A stretch of 64,000 nt of DNA from Alloalcanivorax dieselolei B5 (GTDB taxonomy: Bacteria > Pseudomonadota > Gammaproteobacteria > Pseudomonadales > Alcanivoracaceae). The notes under the pieces were generated by a model. That model worked only from the letters and a program-made list of their open reading frames with translations, made no database searches and was not told the DNA's origin. Of the stretch, positions 63,158 through 64,000 are shown piece by piece; positions within the stretch are counted from its first letter, which is position 1; each line of letters begins with the position of its first letter. The stretch lies in NCBI RefSeq assembly GCF_000300005.1, contig NC_018691.1, positions 4,483,001 to 4,547,000 of the forward strand, in the 5' to 3' direction. Both the position numbers and the translations under genes were made by a program.

Positions 63158-63721
63158 TCAGATTTTGCCGACCAGATCCAGGGACGGAGCCAGGGTGGCT
63201 TCGCCTTCTTTCCATTTGGCCGGGCATACTTCGCCAGGATGGGCACGCACATATTGAGCGGCTTTCACCTTGCGCAGCAGGTCTTCGGCGTCACGGCCGA
63301 TGCCTTCGGCGGTGATCTCCATGGCTTGGATGATGCCGTCCGGATCAACGATGAAGGTGCCGCGGTTGGCCAGGCCTTCGTCTTCACGCAGTACCTCGAA
63401 GTTACGGCTGATTTGCATGGTCGGATCGCCGATCATGGTGTACTTGATCTTGGCGATGGTTTCGGAGCTGTCGTGCCATGCTTTATGGGTGAAGTGGGTG
63501 TCGGTGGAGACAGAGTAGATTTCCACGCCCATCTTCTGGAACTCTTCGTAATGATCGGCCACGTCGCCCAGCTCAGTGGGACAAACGAAGGTAAAATCGG
63601 CCGGGTAGAAGAAGAACACTCCCCACTTGCCTTTCAGGTCGGCTTCGGTCACTTCGACGAATTTACCGTCCTTGAACGCCTGGGCTTTGAACGGCTTGAT
63701 TTCGGTATTGATTACAGACAT
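63158..63721 (-). CDS. ahpC: Alkyl hydroperoxide reductase subunit C (peroxiredoxin)
   Basis: AhpC is a 187-residue typical 2-Cys peroxiredoxin that reduces hydrogen peroxide, organic peroxides and peroxynitrite. The peroxidatic Cys47 is in DFTFVCPTE and the resolving Cys166 in EVCPAKW; length and start ([11 protein letters not shown]) match E. coli AhpC exactly. AAGGAG stands 6 bases before the ATG. AhpF downstream recycles it. A candidate OxyR site lies about 70-106 bases upstream. Confidence 0.97.
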   Translation of the reverse strand: MSVINTEIKPFKAQAFKDGKFVEVTEADLKGKWGVFFFYPADFTFVCPTELGDVADHYEEFQKMGVEIYSVSTDTHFTHKAWHDSSETIAKIKYTMIGDPTMQISRNFEVLREDEGLANRGTFIVDPDGIIQAMEITAEGIGRDAEDLLRKVKAAQYVRAHPGEVCPAKWKEGEATLAPSLDLVGKI

Positions 63722-63790
63722 GTCTTGCTCCTTTCGAAAGGTTGTCAACTTGACGGAGAGAAGCATAACGCCGGCGAAACGATATTCATA

Positions 63791-63827
63791 ATGGATAGGC
63801 AGAATGGTCGCGATTGGTTTTTCCTAT
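63791..63827 (-). promoter_or_regulatory. Candidate OxyR-binding site upstream of ahpC
   Basis: Read toward ahpC, the four tetrads are ATAG, CAAT, ATTC and CCAT, each separated by 7 bases. The OxyR consensus is ATAG-N7-CTAT-N7-ATAG-N7-CTAT; 12 of 16 bases agree and the spacing is exact. The place, 70-106 bases upstream of the ahpC ATG, is where activation by OxyR is expected. Confidence 0.55.
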
Positions 63828-64000
63828 CAGTGTTTCGTGCCGCCGGGCGCTCGACTTTTCCCTGAAACGGGCGCTATCCGTGAGTCGCCCGTCCGGGCCC
63901 CATCTTCATTACCCTCGGTGACACTGGCAAGACGGTGCCCTGAATCAAGGGCGGCGCGCGTTGTCATCACCTCTTCCCGCGCCGGTAAAGAAAGCGACAA

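Noticed and set aside
63867-63892. Stem-loop upstream of the OxyR site
   Set aside because: ACGGGCG and CGCCCGT pair over 7 bases with a 12-base loop, but no gene end is known at this window edge and no T-run follows.

Overview
The window is a GC-rich gammaproteobacterial chromosome segment. Gene families, the REP-type repeats and the absence of any phage or plasmid module suggest a marine or hydrocarbon-associated member of the Alcanivoracaceae (Alcanivorax or Alloalcanivorax). That placement is an inference from gene content, not a measured match. About 52 protein genes were called. No rRNA, tRNA, CRISPR array, insertion sequence or prophage was recognised.

Layout. 1-5.7 kb: an lpxO-type lipid A hydroxylase (cut by the window edge), ubiD, a short-chain dehydrogenase, and a coupled pair with twin-arginine-like leaders (FAD sugar-lactone-type oxidase plus a fold-III PLP enzyme). 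5.5-9.5 kb (minus): creB-creC-creD and a small TPR gene. 9.6-22.4 kb: a catabolic-looking region. It holds a saccharopine-dehydrogenase-like reductase, an LigI-like amidohydrolase, a three-gene TRAP transporter, a divergent GntR regulator fused in one frame to a second LigI-like amidohydrolase, an amidase, an MDR oxidoreductase, an acyl-CoA synthetase and a PaaX-type regulator. 22.4-28.7 kb (minus): a phosphorus-scavenging operon of TonB receptor, tandem beta-propeller phytase lipoprotein and PhoX-type phosphatase. 29-31 kb: a membrane protein with a degenerate GGDEF domain followed by an AraC regulator.

31-40 kb: a YdjM-like membrane protein, cfa, an iron-responsive FecI/FecR/TonB-receptor cell-surface signalling set with Fur-like sites, an LpxR-type lipid A deacylase and a lipoprotein. 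40-45 kb: a CbiX-type chelatase, DUF3820, two cation-diffusion transporters, a CadR/PbrR-type MerR regulator with a 19-bp-spacer promoter, nhaD and a DOPA-dioxygenase-type enzyme. 45-54 kb: selO, a lipoprotein, and a heavy-metal RND efflux operon led by a small His/Cys-rich secreted protein. 54-58.4 kb: thioesterase, trpS, ada with an overlapping DNA-damage-type 2OG-Fe(II) oxygenase, and an SDR. 58.4-60.8 kb (minus): DUF3649, PepSY reductase and DUF3325 iron-uptake accessory genes. 60.9-61.2 kb: a decayed serine hydrolase gene. 61.5-64 kb (minus): ahpC-ahpF with a candidate OxyR site.

Three REPIN-like elements (pairs of inverted REPs, each with a GTAG head and an inner hairpin) lie near 16.6, 35.3 and 61.4 kb. 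The most unusual feature is the regulator-enzyme fusion at 14.9-16.5 kb. Its FCD domain has lost the usual metal-binding histidines, while its C-terminal hydrolase keeps its catalytic residues. It sits divergent to a TRAP importer and a paralogous hydrolase, with a candidate operator between them.
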